DNA of 64,000 bases from Gordonia mangrovi (GTDB taxonomy: Bacteria > Actinomycetota > Actinomycetes > Mycobacteriales > Mycobacteriaceae), in assembly GCF_024734075.1 (NCBI RefSeq), contig NZ_CP102850.1, positions 4,340,001 through 4,404,000 on the forward strand. The letters are read 5' to 3'. Both the position numbers and the translations under genes were made by a program. The notes under the pieces were generated by a model. It saw only the letters and a program-made list of their open reading frames with translations. It was not told the DNA's origin and did not search any database. Positions 13,637 through 23,450 of the stretch are shown here, piece after piece. The stretch's first letter is position 1. Each line of letters opens with the position of its first letter.

Positions 13637-14500
13637 TCACCCGCGATCGGGTCCGGGTACCACCAACAGCGGCACCGCCAGGACGGTGAGCATCTTGGCG
13701 GCGGTGGCGCCCAGAAACAGCCGGCCCGGGGCGGCCAGTCTGCTCGAACCGACCATGATCATGTCACCGTCGTTCCACTCGACGCCGCCGACCGCTTCTT
13801 CGATGTTGCGTCCCTGCGCGACGGTGGAGCTGATCTGCGTCTGATCGGGCAGACGTTGGTGCGCGGTCTGCAGCGATGTGTTCGCGAGATCCACCGCACG
13901 GGCAACCGCCTCGTCGTCGGTCGTGCGCGCGGCGATGTCATCGTGGGACACGAGAGACAGCAGGCGCAACGGCACGTCGCCGCGAGCGCTGAGTGCGAGT
14001 GCGGTGTCGAGCAGGATCTCGGCGCCCGGACGACTGCCGATCGCTGTGGTGATCTCACGAATCCGTTCCGGTCCGGTGTGGCTGAAGCCTCGGGGTGCGA
14101 GCGCGACGGGAACCGGTGATGAGTGCAGCAGGTCGTTGACGACCGTCCCGAGGGAGTGCCGTCCGGTGATACCGCCCCCGGACCCCCCGACGACGAGCAT
14201 GGTCGCGCCGACCCGGTCGATCTCGCCGATCAGGCCGTGGGCGACGTGTTCGTCGACCACGACCTGGATGTCGGCCGCGACATCATCGGGCACCACGTCT
14301 TCGGCACCGGCGACCCATTCCTTGGCCGCCTCGTCGAGCGCCTCGGTGAACTCCGCCTCGCTCGTGGTGACATCCGGTGGGTCCGGCGGTATGACGATCG
14401 CGATGTCCAGGGAAGCAGCGAAGGTTCGGGCGAGGCAGGCGCCGAAGGCGACAGCGTCCTCCCCGCCGGGCGTGGCGAGGTAGGCGACGAGCAACTTCAT
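13637..14500 (-). CDS. Tandem universal stress protein
   Basis: A 287-residue protein made of two UspA domains (about residues 1-140 and 148-287). Both carry the ATP-binding loop: GGSGGGITGRHSLG in the first and GSSRLAAPGRLFLG in the second. It begins MKLLVAYLATPGGEDA, the usual start of such proteins. The frame stays open upstream into the adjoining intergenic region, but the ATG at 14500 fits the domain start. Universal stress proteins bind ATP/AMP and are induced under stationary phase, hypoxia or dormancy in this group of bacteria. It is convergent with the decarboxylase gene and sits downstream of the monooxygenase gene on the same strand, 113 bases apart, so it may have its own promoter. 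Confidence 0.88.
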   Translation of the reverse strand: MKLLVAYLATPGGEDAVAFGACLARTFAASLDIAIVIPPDPPDVTTSEAEFTEALDEAAKEWVAGAEDVVPDDVAADIQVVVDEHVAHGLIGEIDRVGATMLVVGGSGGGITGRHSLGTVVNDLLHSSPVPVALAPRGFSHTGPERIREITTAIGSRPGAEILLDTALALSARGDVPLRLLSLVSHDDIAARTTDDEAVARAVDLANTSLQTAHQRLPDQTQISSTVAQGRNIEEAVGGVEWNDGDMIMVGSSRLAAPGRLFLGATAAKMLTVLAVPLLVVPGPDRG

Positions 14501-14613
14501 CGTGTACTCCGATCGTGGGCCGCGCTGAAATCCTACGGTGCGACCACCGTGCCCCGCAGCGCTGTCGGGCGCATACCCGTCGTGGACCGCGGGGCACGCG
14601 ACCGATCGAGAGA

Positions 14614-16458
14614 TCAACTGAGGTGATGGACCTCCGGCAGGCCGTACACCGGCGTCGGAATGCCCTCGTAGCGGGCTTTGAGCTGTAGCGCGAGGTACAG
14701 CGAGTAGTGCCGCGACTGATGCAGATTGCCGCCGTGGAACCACAGACCGGGCTGCCGGGTGGGCTTCCACATGTTGCGCTGCTCGCCCTCCCAGGGGCCC
14801 GGATCCTTGGTGGTCGCCGACCCGAGGCCCCACACCTTGCCGACCCGGTCGGCCACCTCCTGGCCCATCAGGTCGGCGGCCCAGCCGTTCATGGATCCGT
14901 ATCCGGTCGCGTAGACCACCACGTCGGCGGGGAGTTCGGTTCCGTCGGCGAGGACCACAGAGTGCTCGGTGAGGTGGTCGATCTGGCCGTGTTCGAGCTT
15001 GATCGAACCGTCGGCGATCAGTTCGCATGCGCCGACGTCGATGTAGTAGCCGGAGCCGCGACGCAGATACTTCATGAACAGGCCGGAGTCGTCGTCGCCG
15101 AAGTCGAGATCGAAGCCGGCGGCCTCGAGGCGAGCGTAGAACTCCTTGTCCCGTTCGCGGATCTGGTCGTAGAGCGGGATCTGGAATTCGTGCATGATCC
15201 GGTACGGCAGCGACGCAAAGGTCAGATCGGCCTTCTTGGTGGTCATACCGGAGGCCACCGCTTCCTCGCTGTACAGCGCACCGAGACCGATCTCCATCAG
15301 CGAGTCCGACCGCACGATGTGAGTCGACGACCGCTGCACCATGGTCGTGTCGATCCCGTTCTCCACCAGGGCTTTGCAGATGTCATGTGCGGAGTTGTTG
15401 GAACCGATCACCACCACCCTCTTGCCCGCGTATCCGTCCGGTCCCGGGTGTTGGCTGGAATGGTGCTGTTCGCCGGCGAAGGTGTCCTGACCGGGGATGG
15501 TCGGCACGTTGGCCTTGCCGGACATCCCGGTCGCGAGCACCAGCTGGGTGGGGTGCAGGGTCATCGGTTCGCCGTCGCGGTCGAGTTCGACGGTCCACTG
15601 CTGGGCGGCCTCGTCGTACGACGCCGAGGTGCAGGTGGTCTTGCTCCAGTACGGCACCTCCATCACCTTGGTGTAGAACTCCAGCCAGTCGCCGATCTTG
15701 TCCTTGGGCGCGAACACCGGCCAGTTGTCCGGAAACGGTAGGTAGGGCAGGTGGTCGTACCAGACCGGGTCGTGCAGGCACAGCGACTTGTACCGCTTGC
15801 GCCACTGATCGCCGGGCCGGTCGTGGCGGTCGACGACGATGGACGGAACCCCGAGCTGACGCAGCCGCGCCCCCAGCGCGATACCGCCCTGTCCGCCACC
15901 GATCACCAGGACGTAGGGCTCGACGGTCCGGCCCAGCGCGGCCTCTTCGTCGTCGCGCTTCTGCGCCCACGAGCGGCGGTCCGGGTCGGAGCCGTGTACT
16001 GCACCCAACACCCGAGTTGGCCCGGCCGGTTCCTCGTGGCCCTTGAGTTCTTGGAGGGTCGTGAGCAGGGTCCACGCCGCGTCTGTTCCAGACGCGTCGT
16101 CGGGCTTGATGCGTAGGTGCCCCACACCACGGCCGGTGGCGGTCTCGAATTCGATGAAGGCGGTGACCACCCCGGCCTCGTCGTCGGTCGGTGGCTCGCT
16201 GGTCCGGAATGTGTGCGGAGCGGTGTCGTCGAGGCGCGCCTGCAGCATGTCGCCGATCTGCTCGCGACCCTCGACGGTCGTGAGATTCCAGGTGAAGGAC
16301 ACCAGGTCGCGCCAGAAGCTGTCGGTGGCGAACAGGCCGGTCGTACGGGACACGTCGCGCGCGGCGAGTGCGGCCTCGAAGTCGGCGAGCCAGGCGTCGA
16401 TGCGCTGCTGTGGGTCTGCCGTGGTCCGGGCGGCCGGCGGCTCCAAGGTCTGGGTCAT
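14614..16458 (-). CDS. Flavin-containing monooxygenase with N-terminal SnoaL-like domain
   Basis: A 614-residue NAD(P)H/FAD monooxygenase of the FMO/Baeyer-Villiger superfamily. Residues of about 15-135 resemble an NTF2/SnoaL-like fold. The FAD-binding GGGQGG is at 187-192, the FMO-type fingerprint FAGEQHHSSQH at 327-337, and the NADPH-binding GSNNSA at 352-357. The family oxygenates N, S or ketone substrates; the substrate here is unknown. The frame continues upstream, but the ATG at 16458 has AGGAGAG seven bases before it and fits the domain start. It is transcribed divergently from a GAF-type regulator (166 bases between starts), a common arrangement in which that regulator controls the oxygenase. 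Confidence 0.87.
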   Translation of the reverse strand: MTQTLEPPAARTTADPQQRIDAWLADFEAALAARDVSRTTGLFATDSFWRDLVSFTWNLTTVEGREQIGDMLQARLDDTAPHTFRTSEPPTDDEAGVVTAFIEFETATGRGVGHLRIKPDDASGTDAAWTLLTTLQELKGHEEPAGPTRVLGAVHGSDPDRRSWAQKRDDEEAALGRTVEPYVLVIGGGQGGIALGARLRQLGVPSIVVDRHDRPGDQWRKRYKSLCLHDPVWYDHLPYLPFPDNWPVFAPKDKIGDWLEFYTKVMEVPYWSKTTCTSASYDEAAQQWTVELDRDGEPMTLHPTQLVLATGMSGKANVPTIPGQDTFAGEQHHSSQHPGPDGYAGKRVVVIGSNNSAHDICKALVENGIDTTMVQRSSTHIVRSDSLMEIGLGALYSEEAVASGMTTKKADLTFASLPYRIMHEFQIPLYDQIRERDKEFYARLEAAGFDLDFGDDDSGLFMKYLRRGSGYYIDVGACELIADGSIKLEHGQIDHLTEHSVVLADGTELPADVVVYATGYGSMNGWAADLMGQEVADRVGKVWGLGSATTKDPGPWEGEQRNMWKPTRQPGLWFHGGNLHQSRHYSLYLALQLKARYEGIPTPVYGLPEVHHLS

Positions 16459-16624
16459 GGGTATCTCTCCTCGGGTGTGTGCTTGTGTGAGCCACAGCAC
16501 ACCTCGGTCCACGCCTCGGGCGAAAGGGTTGCATCGGGTTGCGACCGGGCCGCGGGCGGCTGCAACCCCCTGCAACTCCGGACGACCTTTGCGGCCGCGG
16601 TGTGATGCGGAGCACAATCGGGGT

Positions 16625-17872
16625 GTGTCGACATCAGACGGTCATGCCGGACCAGAGCCCGCAGTGTCTGCGGGCGACGACCCGCGGCACTATGCACACC
16701 TGTTGGCGCAGGTCTACGACGCGGCCATGGCGGGCGAGAAGATGCCTGCTCGCCCCCGGTCGGTGATCGGCGAGTCGTGGGACCGGGTTCTGCAGGCCGG
16801 CGTCGATCCCGACCTCGGGGCTCTCGACGAGGGTCTCGACATGTCGGAACTGGAAGCCCGACGCCTCGAATCGGGTCTGTCGGTGGTTCTGGACGATCTC
16901 ACCCGTGGCCTCGACTCGGTGATCGCCGACGGCGACAACATCCTCGTCGTGGCCGATGCCCGGGGACGGGTGCTGTGGCGCAGCGGCGCCCCGCGGGTGC
17001 TGCAGCGCGCAGATCGACTGGGTTTCGTGGAGGGCGCCGACTGGGGTGAGAACACCGTGGGCACCAATGCGATCGGCACCGCGCTCATGTCGGGGCGCGC
17101 GGTGCAGGTGTTCTCCGCCGAGCATTTCGTGCGCACCCACCATTCGTGGACGTGCGCCGGCGCCCCCATCCACGATCCGCGCAGTGGGGCACTGCTGGGC
17201 GTCGTGGATGTCAGCGGTCCGGCGGCGACGATTCACCCGACCACGGTGGCTCTGGTGGATGTCGTCGCGAAGCTCGCGGAGTCGCGTCTGCGCGATCACC
17301 ACCGTCGTTCACTGGACCAGTTGAGGTCGGTGGCCGCGCCGATGTTGGCCCGCTTCGGCGGCCCGGCGCTGGCGATCGACGACGACGGCTGGGTGGCGGC
17401 GCTCGACGGCGTCAGTCCCCGTTCGCGACTGACGCTGCCCAAGCAGACCTCGCCGGGGCGGCTGTGGCTGCACAGTCTGGGGGAGTGTGACATCGAACCA
17501 CTGCCCGGCGGATGGCTGGTTCGGGTGGCCGACCACCGACGCCCGTCCTCGGCGACCGTCATCGACCTCGACCTCACCGACCCGCATCATCCGCGGGTCG
17601 AGGTGTCGGGCGGATCGGGACGATGGACGATGCAGCCATCACCACGCCATGCCGAGATCCTGGCGCTGCTGGCCGGTCACCGCGATGGGCTCAGCGCGGC
17701 CGACTTGTCCACGAGACTGTTCGGCGTCGCCGATCGGACCGTCACGGTGCGGGCCGAGATCTCGCGGCTGCGCAAACATCTCGGCGGGATGTTGGCGGCC
17801 AATCCCTATCGGTTCGCCGACGGCGTGACCGTGCGGGTGAACCGCGCACTCGCCGACGTTCCGACCGCCTGA
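16625..17872 (+). CDS. GAF-domain transcriptional regulator
   Basis: About 415 residues. Residues of about 60-215 form a GAF-like sensory domain (GADWGENTVGTNAIGTAL and HHSWTCAGAPIHDP are typical of AcoR-like activators). The C-terminal 70 residues look like a winged helix-turn-helix (LSAADLSTRLFGVADRTV followed by RAEISRLRKHLGG). No sigma-54 AAA+ domain is present, so this is the shorter actinobacterial type often found beside aldehyde, alcohol or ketone oxidation genes. The GTG at 16625 is chosen because upstream residues overlap the intergenic region. The divergent monooxygenase gene is the likely target. Downstream glutaminase starts 50 bases later on the same strand. Confidence 0.8.
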   Translation: MSTSDGHAGPEPAVSAGDDPRHYAHLLAQVYDAAMAGEKMPARPRSVIGESWDRVLQAGVDPDLGALDEGLDMSELEARRLESGLSVVLDDLTRGLDSVIADGDNILVVADARGRVLWRSGAPRVLQRADRLGFVEGADWGENTVGTNAIGTALMSGRAVQVFSAEHFVRTHHSWTCAGAPIHDPRSGALLGVVDVSGPAATIHPTTVALVDVVAKLAESRLRDHHRRSLDQLRSVAAPMLARFGGPALAIDDDGWVAALDGVSPRSRLTLPKQTSPGRLWLHSLGECDIEPLPGGWLVRVADHRRPSSATVIDLDLTDPHHPRVEVSGGSGRWTMQPSPRHAEILALLAGHRDGLSAADLSTRLFGVADRTVTVRAEISRLRKHLGGMLAANPYRFADGVTVRVNRALADVPTA

Positions 17873-17922
17873 TCGTCGCTCCTGCTCCACCGCATCGGCC
17901 GCGGTTCGCCTACATTCTCAGT

Positions 17923-19377
17923 GTGGGAACCCCCGTTGACGGATACCTCCGCCACATCATGACCATGTGCGCCGTCGAGCGCTCCGGTGCGGTCGCCGAC
18001 TACATTCCCGAACTCACCCGAGTGGCGCCGGACGGGTATGGGCTCTCGTTGTGTATGCACGACGGCCATGTCTACTCGCACGGCGACAGCGCGGCCTCGT
18101 TCACGATCCAGTCGATCGCCAAGGCACTGACCTACGCGATGGTGCTCACCCGTCTCGGCCCCCGCGAGGTCGACAGGCGAATAGGTGTCGAACCGTCGGG
18201 GGAGGCATTCAACGAGATCAGTGTCGACCGGGCCCGCCGACCCAAGAACCCGATGATCAACGCGGGGGCGATCACGGCCGCGTCGCTGCTGTTGCCGCAG
18301 GTCCGGGACCTCGACGACGGTGCCGTGGACGCTGCGTTCGACGAACTCGTCGCGTTCTACAGCGCGTGTGCCGGCCGGCGGTTGACGCTCGACGAAGCCG
18401 TGTACCGGTCCGAGGCGCGAACCGGTGCGCGCAACCGGGCGATCGCCTACATGCTGGACAGCTTCGGGGGGATGGGCGCCGAGCCGGAGGCCGCGCTGGA
18501 CCTCTACCTGCGGCAGTGCTCGCTGCGAGTGACCACCGACGACCTCGCGGTGATCGGCTGCACGCTGGCCACCGGTGGGGTCAACCCGCGCACCGGCCGC
18601 CAGGTCGTCTCTCCGGAGGTCGCTCAGCGCGTGCTGTCGGTGATGACCACCTGCGGTATGTACGACGGGGCCGGGGACTGGGTCTCGTCGGTGGGGTTGC
18701 CGGCCAAGAGTGGCGTGGGTGGCGGGATTCTGGCCATCCTGCCCGGGCAGTTGGGCATCGGGGTCTACTCGCCGCGCCTGGACGCCCACGGCAACAGCGT
18801 GCGCGGGATCGAGACCTGTCGTCACCTGTCCACCGATCTCGGCCTGCACATGTTCAATGTCACCCGGGAAAGCCGGGTGACGATGCGCGCCACCTACGAC
18901 ATCGGCGAGTTCGGGGTCGGTGCGGACTGGAGCGAGCGGGAGCGTGGCTACCTGCGGACCTGCCGTGATCGGGTGCGGGTCTACGAACTGCAGGGCGACC
19001 TGACGTTCTCCGGTGCCGAGTCGGCGATGCGCCGCCTCGAAGCCGATGCCGATGACTACGACGTCGCGGTCGTCGACATCTCGCGTACCGGGGTCATCGA
19101 CGCCGTGGCCCGCACCATGGTGCTGACGTTCAAGCACTCACTCGAGGGGCGGGGTCTGAAAGCGATTGTCGTCGACCCCGACGGCGTTCTCCGGGCCAGT
19201 GTGGAGCGGCATCGCTACGACCAGATCGTCCCCGATATTGTTGCGCCGGAGGCACTTCGAGGCTTCGATCCGACGTTGCCGCATGTTCACGGCACCATGG
19301 AGGATGCCGTGACCGACGCCGAGGCGTTCCAACTGAAGCAACGATATGGGCGCGGTGAGATGTTCGGTGGGGGCTGA
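17923..19377 (+). CDS. glsA: Glutaminase A with C-terminal STAS domain
   Basis: A 484-residue two-domain protein. Residues 1 to about 310 are a serine-dependent beta-lactamase-like glutaminase, hydrolysing glutamine to glutamate and ammonia. The SIQSIAKA motif contains the SxxK catalytic pair, and [13 protein letters not shown] and [12 protein letters not shown] are family signatures. Residues of about 345-450 are a STAS domain ([17 protein letters not shown], then [13 protein letters not shown]), the anti-sigma-antagonist-like fold. Salt-tolerant Micrococcus-type glutaminases are known to be longer than the E. coli YbaS form. The GTG at 17923 is the first sensible start before [12 protein letters not shown]. 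An in-frame ATG 12 codons in is possible. The role of the STAS domain is unknown, perhaps oligomerisation or nucleotide sensing. Confidence 0.9.
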   Translation: MGTPVDGYLRHIMTMCAVERSGAVADYIPELTRVAPDGYGLSLCMHDGHVYSHGDSAASFTIQSIAKALTYAMVLTRLGPREVDRRIGVEPSGEAFNEISVDRARRPKNPMINAGAITAASLLLPQVRDLDDGAVDAAFDELVAFYSACAGRRLTLDEAVYRSEARTGARNRAIAYMLDSFGGMGAEPEAALDLYLRQCSLRVTTDDLAVIGCTLATGGVNPRTGRQVVSPEVAQRVLSVMTTCGMYDGAGDWVSSVGLPAKSGVGGGILAILPGQLGIGVYSPRLDAHGNSVRGIETCRHLSTDLGLHMFNVTRESRVTMRATYDIGEFGVGADWSERERGYLRTCRDRVRVYELQGDLTFSGAESAMRRLEADADDYDVAVVDISRTGVIDAVARTMVLTFKHSLEGRGLKAIVVDPDGVLRASVERHRYDQIVPDIVAPEALRGFDPTLPHVHGTMEDAVTDAEAFQLKQRYGRGEMFGGG

Positions 19378-19412
19378 GCTGCCCACCGCCGGTGACCGTT
19401 AAGCTGACCCCC

Positions 19413-20096
19413 GTGCGTCTGGTTATCGCGGAGTGCCAAGTGGATTATGTCGGACGATTGACCGCACATCTGCCGATGGCGAAGAGGTTGCTGCTGATCA
19501 AGTCCGACGGGTCGGTCAGTGTGCACGCCGACGACCGTGCCTACAAGCCGCTGAACTGGATGAGCCCGCCGTGCTGGATGACCGAGGGGCCGGTCCCCGA
19601 GGGCATCGAGGCGCAGGCCTATTGGGTGGTCACCAACAAGACCGGGGAAGAGCTCCGCATCACCATCGCGTCGATCGAACACGACTCGGCGCACGAACTC
19701 GGTGTGGATCCGGGCCTGGTGAAGGACGGCGTCGAGGCGCATCTGCAGGAACTGCTGGCCGAGCACGTGGAGACCCTGGGCGTCGGGCACACGTTGATCC
19801 GGCGCGAGTACATGACCGCGATCGGTCCGGTGGATCTGCTGTGTCGGAACTCCGAGGGTGCGACGGTGGCGGTCGAGATCAAGCGTCGGGGCGAGATCGA
19901 CGGTGTCGAGCAGCTCACCCGTTACCTGGAGCTGCTCAACCGGGACCCCATTCTGGCGCCGGTCACCGGCGTCTTCGCCGCTCAGCAGATCAAACCCCAG
20001 GCTCGCACACTGGCCGAGGACCGCGGAATTCGCTGCCTGGTCTTGGATTACGACAACCTGCGCGGCGCCGAGAGCACCGAGTTCCGGCTCTTCTGA
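19413..20096 (+). CDS. nucS: Mismatch-specific endonuclease NucS (EndoMS)
   Basis: A 227-residue endonuclease that carries out non-canonical mismatch repair in actinobacteria, which lack MutS/MutL. The N-terminal DNA-binding half includes the nearly invariant [14 protein letters not shown]. The C-terminal PD-(D/E)xK nuclease shows GPVDLLC and [12 protein letters not shown] as catalytic strands. The C-terminus FRLF resembles the beta-clamp-contacting tail described for actinobacterial EndoMS. The GTG at 19413 gives the start ([15 protein letters not shown]) found in the M. tuberculosis protein; an earlier GTG at 19392 would add seven residues. A convergent coiled-coil gene follows. Confidence 0.96.
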   Translation: MRLVIAECQVDYVGRLTAHLPMAKRLLLIKSDGSVSVHADDRAYKPLNWMSPPCWMTEGPVPEGIEAQAYWVVTNKTGEELRITIASIEHDSAHELGVDPGLVKDGVEAHLQELLAEHVETLGVGHTLIRREYMTAIGPVDLLCRNSEGATVAVEIKRRGEIDGVEQLTRYLELLNRDPILAPVTGVFAAQQIKPQARTLAEDRGIRCLVLDYDNLRGAESTEFRLF

Positions 20097-20127
20097 CCGG
20101 GCGGTCGAGTCGGGCCGTCGGCCCCCG

Positions 20128-21174
20128 TCAGCGCGACGCCCCTGGGCTGCCGGAACCGACTGCGGAAGAACTCGACGCAGTGTTCGTGCCGTTGGAGCCC
20201 GACCGTTTGATCTGCGACTGCGAGGAGAGGGCGCGGTTGAGCAGTTCCACGTCGTCGTTCTCGGTCAGCTCGGCGAGATCCTGATGCCGTTCGGACAGTT
20301 GCACCGGAAGCTTGGCCACCTCGTCGCGCACCCGACCGAGTTGCTCGACGACCTGCTTGCGCGCCCGGTCGGCCTGCGCGGCGAGTTCCCGCGACCGCGC
20401 CAGCCGTTCGGTGGCGATCTCCTGCGCGGTGTCCTTCATCCGCTGCGCCTCGTGGCGGGCGCGTTCCCGCTGTGCGGCGAGTTCGGCGTCATGCCGTTCG
20501 CGCTCGGACTGTCGGGCACGCGTGCTCTGCAACTCGAGCTCGGCGGCTTCGCCCTTGGCCTTGGTGACGATGCGCCGCGCCTCGTCGTGTGCCGCGGACA
20601 TCGTCTCCTTGTGCTCGGCCTCCATCGCGGCGGTGCGCTCGGCGATGAGCTGCGCCGCCTCTTCTGCCTCCTCGGCGGACCGGGCCGCCAGCGCGTCGGC
20701 GTCCGCGCGGACCTTGCGGGCCCGCTCGTCGGCGTCGGCGATGGTCTTGCGGGCGGCCTCCTGTGCTTCCTCCCGGATGCGTTTCGCGTCGGCCTCGGCG
20801 TCGTCGCGGGCCATCGCCGCCTCCTGCCGGGCGATCGAGGTCACCTCGGCAGCCTCGGCCGCGGCGTCCGCGCGGATCTCCGAGGCCTCGTCGGAGGCCA
20901 GCTGCAGCATGCGGCCGAGCCGTTCGCTCATCCCCTGCGCGGTGGTCGGCGGCACCGAGAGTTTGTCCACCTCGCGACGCAACTCCTCGATCTCGTCGCG
21001 GGCCTCCTCGAGGTGTGCGGCGAGTTCATGGGCGTTGGCCGTCGCGGCGTCGCGGTCGGCCGCGAGCACACGCAGCTCGGCATCCACGCGTTGCAGGTGT
21101 TCGGTCACCTGCTCACGGTCGAAACCGCGCATGACGACTGCGAAGGGGACGTTCCGCGGTGCCGGAGCTGACAT
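20128..21174 (-). CDS. DivIVA-like coiled-coil protein
   Basis: A 348-residue, highly charged, alanine/glutamate-rich protein. It begins RNVPFAVVMRGFDREQVTEHL, reminiscent of the N-terminal DivIVA/Wag31-type membrane-binding segment. Heptad-like coiled coil runs from about residue 25 to 320, rich in AEAAEV/ADADERAR stretches, and ends in a Ser/Gly-rich tail. No catalytic motif is seen. Homologues sit beside nucS and the methylmalonyl-CoA epimerase gene in related bacteria, sometimes annotated as cellulose-binding protein without basis. A role in polar or septal organisation is only an inference. It is convergent with nucS (31 bases) and lies downstream of mce on the same strand. Confidence 0.82.
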   Translation of the reverse strand: MSAPAPRNVPFAVVMRGFDREQVTEHLQRVDAELRVLAADRDAATANAHELAAHLEEARDEIEELRREVDKLSVPPTTAQGMSERLGRMLQLASDEASEIRADAAAEAAEVTSIARQEAAMARDDAEADAKRIREEAQEAARKTIADADERARKVRADADALAARSAEEAEEAAQLIAERTAAMEAEHKETMSAAHDEARRIVTKAKGEAAELELQSTRARQSERERHDAELAAQRERARHEAQRMKDTAQEIATERLARSRELAAQADRARKQVVEQLGRVRDEVAKLPVQLSERHQDLAELTENDDVELLNRALSSQSQIKRSGSNGTNTASSSSAVGSGSPGASR

Positions 21175-21234
21175 GCGGCACAGTCTAACTCAGGGGCCCG
21201 CGCCGGTGACCTCGGGAATCGGTCAACCGCGCGG

Positions 21235-21726
21235 TCAGTGAGCGGTGGCGTCGCCCGCGGGTTCGACCAGTTCGAGCAGCACGCCGCCGGCGTCCTTCGG
21301 GTGAACGAAGTTGATCCGCGAGTCCGCGGTACCGCGGCGTGGCTGGGGGTACAGCACGCGCACACCCGCCGCGGTGAGGCGTTCGGTGACGGCGTCGACG
21401 TCGGTGACCCGCACCGCGAGCTGCTGCAGTCCCGGACCGTTGCGGTCGAGGAATTTCGCGATCGTCGATTCGTCGTTGAGCGGGGCGAGGAGCTGGATCA
21501 CCGCTCCGCCCGCGGCACTCGCGGACACGGGACCGACCATCGCCTCGACGACCCCCTGTTCGGTGTTCGTCTCCTCGTGGAGCGTCTCGAAGCCGAGGTG
21601 GTCGAGATACCACTTCTTGGCCGCCTCGAGATCGGGGACGGCGATCCCGACATGGTCGATGGCGGTGACGAGGTCGGCGATGACGGCGGTCGCCGAGGTG
21701 GCGGGGTCTGTTGCTGAGGTGCTCAT
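21235..21726 (-). CDS. mce: Methylmalonyl-CoA epimerase
   Basis: A 163-residue vicinal-oxygen-chelate fold enzyme that interconverts (2R)- and (2S)-methylmalonyl-CoA in propionate and odd-chain or cholesterol catabolism. [19 protein letters not shown] supplies the first metal-binding His. The [12 protein letters not shown] segment, [14 protein letters not shown] and the later [19 protein letters not shown] supply the other ligands (His, Glu). The length is normal, with an N-terminal extension of about 20 residues. The gene is divergent from the thiolase gene (81 bases between starts) and shares this neighbourhood with mycobacteria. Confidence 0.93.
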   Translation of the reverse strand: MSTSATDPATSATAVIADLVTAIDHVGIAVPDLEAAKKWYLDHLGFETLHEETNTEQGVVEAMVGPVSASAAGGAVIQLLAPLNDESTIAKFLDRNGPGLQQLAVRVTDVDAVTERLTAAGVRVLYPQPRRGTADSRINFVHPKDAGGVLLELVEPAGDATAH

Positions 21727-21807
21727 GTCCTAACGGTAGCGTTGAGGGTAGAAGCTCACAGAGCGGGCGCTCGGTCTGCCTGCTCGGCCGATGTTGGAGG
21801 TCCCCAC

Positions 21808-23013
21808 ATGTCCACGTCCACCGATCAGTTCTCGACGGTCATCGTCGCGGGGGCGCGGACGCCCTTCGGCCGCCTGCAGGGCTCGCTCAAGGGATTCAGC
21901 GCCGTCGATCTCGGCGCCGTCGCCATCGAGGGCGCGTTGGAGCGTTCAGGCGTGCCCGCCTCGGCGGTGGAGTACGTGATCATGGGGCAGGTGCTGACCG
22001 CCGGCGCCGGCCAGATGCCGGCGCGCCAGACCGCGGTCAAGGCGGGTATCGGCTGGGACGTGCCGACGCTGACCATCAACAAGATGTGCCTGTCGGGTAT
22101 CGACGCGATCGCGCTGGCCGATCAGGTGATCCGTGCCGGGGAGTTCGACTGCGTGGTCGCGGGCGGCCAGGAGTCGATGACGCAGGCACCGCATCTGCTG
22201 CCGGGCAGCCGCAGCGGTTTCAAGTACGGCAACACCGAACTCGTCGATCACATGGCCTACGACGGCCTGTGGGATGCGTTCACCGACCAGCCGATGGGGG
22301 CACTGACCGAGCAGGGCAACGACACCGACGGTTTCACCCGCGCCGAGCAGGACGAATTCGCTGCGGTCAGCCACCAGCGGGCGGCGATCGCCTGGAAGAA
22401 CGGTGTCTTCGCCGACGAGGTGGTTCCGGTCAGCATCCCGCAGCGCAAGGGCGACCCGATCTCGTTCGCCGAGGACGAGGGTGTGCGCCCCGACACCACC
22501 GCGGACTCACTCGGTGGGCTGCGTCCGGCCTTCCGCAAGGACGGCACCATCACCGCCGGCAACTCATCGCAGATCTCCGACGGCGCGGCTGCGGTGATCG
22601 TGATGAGCAAGGCGAAGGCCACCGAGCTGGGGGTGACCTGGCTGGCCGAGATCGGTGCGCACGGTGTGGTGGCCGGACCGGACTCCTCACTGCAGGCGCA
22701 GCCGGCGAACGCGATCGAGAAGGCGTGTGCGCGCGCCGGGATCGCGCCGGCCGATCTCGACCTCGTCGAGATCAACGAGGCCTTCGCCGCGGTCGGACTC
22801 GCCTCGACCAAGCAACTCGGGATCGATCCGGAGATCGTCAACGTCAACGGCGGTGCCATCGCGGTCGGACATCCGATCGGTACATCCGGTGCACGGATCA
22901 CGCTGCATCTGGCGCTGGAACTGCAGCGTCGTGGCGGTGGCATCGGCGCCGCCGCTCTGTGCGGGGCCGGCGGTCAGGGCGATGCCCTGATCGTGCGGGT
23001 GCCCAAGAACTGA
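21808..23013 (+). CDS. fadA4: Acetyl-CoA C-acetyltransferase (FadA4-like thiolase)
   Basis: A 401-residue thiolase that condenses or cleaves acetoacetyl-CoA. The acylated nucleophile is Cys94 in [10 protein letters not shown], the catalytic His is in [11 protein letters not shown] and the second catalytic Cys is in LCGAGGQGD near the end. The length is typical of biosynthetic/degradative acetyl-CoA acetyltransferases. The frame opens upstream, but the ATG at 21808 has GGAGG eight bases before it. Its position next to mce matches the Rv1322A-Rv1323 arrangement of M. tuberculosis, from which the symbol is taken. Confidence 0.93.
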   Translation: MSTSTDQFSTVIVAGARTPFGRLQGSLKGFSAVDLGAVAIEGALERSGVPASAVEYVIMGQVLTAGAGQMPARQTAVKAGIGWDVPTLTINKMCLSGIDAIALADQVIRAGEFDCVVAGGQESMTQAPHLLPGSRSGFKYGNTELVDHMAYDGLWDAFTDQPMGALTEQGNDTDGFTRAEQDEFAAVSHQRAAIAWKNGVFADEVVPVSIPQRKGDPISFAEDEGVRPDTTADSLGGLRPAFRKDGTITAGNSSQISDGAAAVIVMSKAKATELGVTWLAEIGAHGVVAGPDSSLQAQPANAIEKACARAGIAPADLDLVEINEAFAAVGLASTKQLGIDPEIVNVNGGAIAVGHPIGTSGARITLHLALELQRRGGGIGAAALCGAGGQGDALIVRVPKN

Positions 23014-23033
23014 CGCGAACCGTCGTCCCGCAG

Positions 23034-23066
23034 GAGACTTCTACTACACCTTGTCGTAGAAGTCTC
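23034..23066 (+). terminator. Thiolase terminator hairpin
   Basis: GAGACTTCTAC (23034-23044) and its perfect complement (23056-23066) form an 11-bp stem with an 11-base loop, 20 bases after the thiolase stop. There is no T-run. Confidence 0.65.
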
Positions 23067-23080
23067 GGCGGTTCGGCACA

Positions 23081-23440
23081 ATGGAAGCCATGTCGCAATT
23101 CTTCGATCTCACCACCCCGGCCAAACGCTTCCGGTTCGTCGCCGTGCTGGAAGCCGTCACCTGGCTGGCCCTGCTGATCGCCATGTTCTTCAAGTGGGTG
23201 CTCGGTCACGAGGAGGCGGTCGCGATCCCCGGGATGGTGCACGGGATCGTCTTTGTCGTCTTTGTCCTGGTCTCGCTCATCACGGCCGTACAGCTGCGCT
23301 GGAGCTTGACGGTCACCGCGCTGGCGCTCGTGTCCTCCATCCCGCCGTTCGGCACGCTGGTGTTCGAATGGTGGGCGCAGCGCAACGGTCATCTCGCCGA
23401 ACTGTCCGCAGACCCCGCGCCGCAGCGCGTGGCGGCCTGA
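23081..23440 (+). CDS. DUF3817 small membrane protein
   Basis: A 119-residue membrane protein with about three hydrophobic segments ([53 protein letters not shown]) and the DUF3817 signature of a loop with VHG before the second segment and [11 protein letters not shown] after the third. The function of the family is unknown. A second DUF3817 gene lies at 43947-44291. The ATG at 23081 is used, and an ATG three codons on is equally possible. It follows the thiolase terminator, so it likely has its own promoter, and is followed within 10 bases by a thiamine-binding-like gene. Confidence 0.82.
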   Translation: MEAMSQFFDLTTPAKRFRFVAVLEAVTWLALLIAMFFKWVLGHEEAVAIPGMVHGIVFVVFVLVSLITAVQLRWSLTVTALALVSSIPPFGTLVFEWWAQRNGHLAELSADPAPQRVAA

Positions 23441-23450
23441 GCGCCCGCCG

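Noticed and set aside
14501..15028. N-terminal extension of the universal stress protein frame
   Set aside because: It overlaps the monooxygenase C-terminus in another frame and is arginine-rich; the UspA domain starts at 14500.
16043..16624. Upstream extension of the GAF regulator frame
   Set aside because: It is antisense to the monooxygenase N-terminus and lacks domain similarity.
17806..19137. 443-codon antisense open frame opposite glutaminase
   Set aside because: No domain is recognisable, and the sense strand encodes glutaminase-STAS with all motifs.
23441..23450. Riboswitch for the thiamine-binding-like gene
   Set aside because: Only 10 bases separate it from the previous gene, and no TPP-aptamer sequence is seen upstream.
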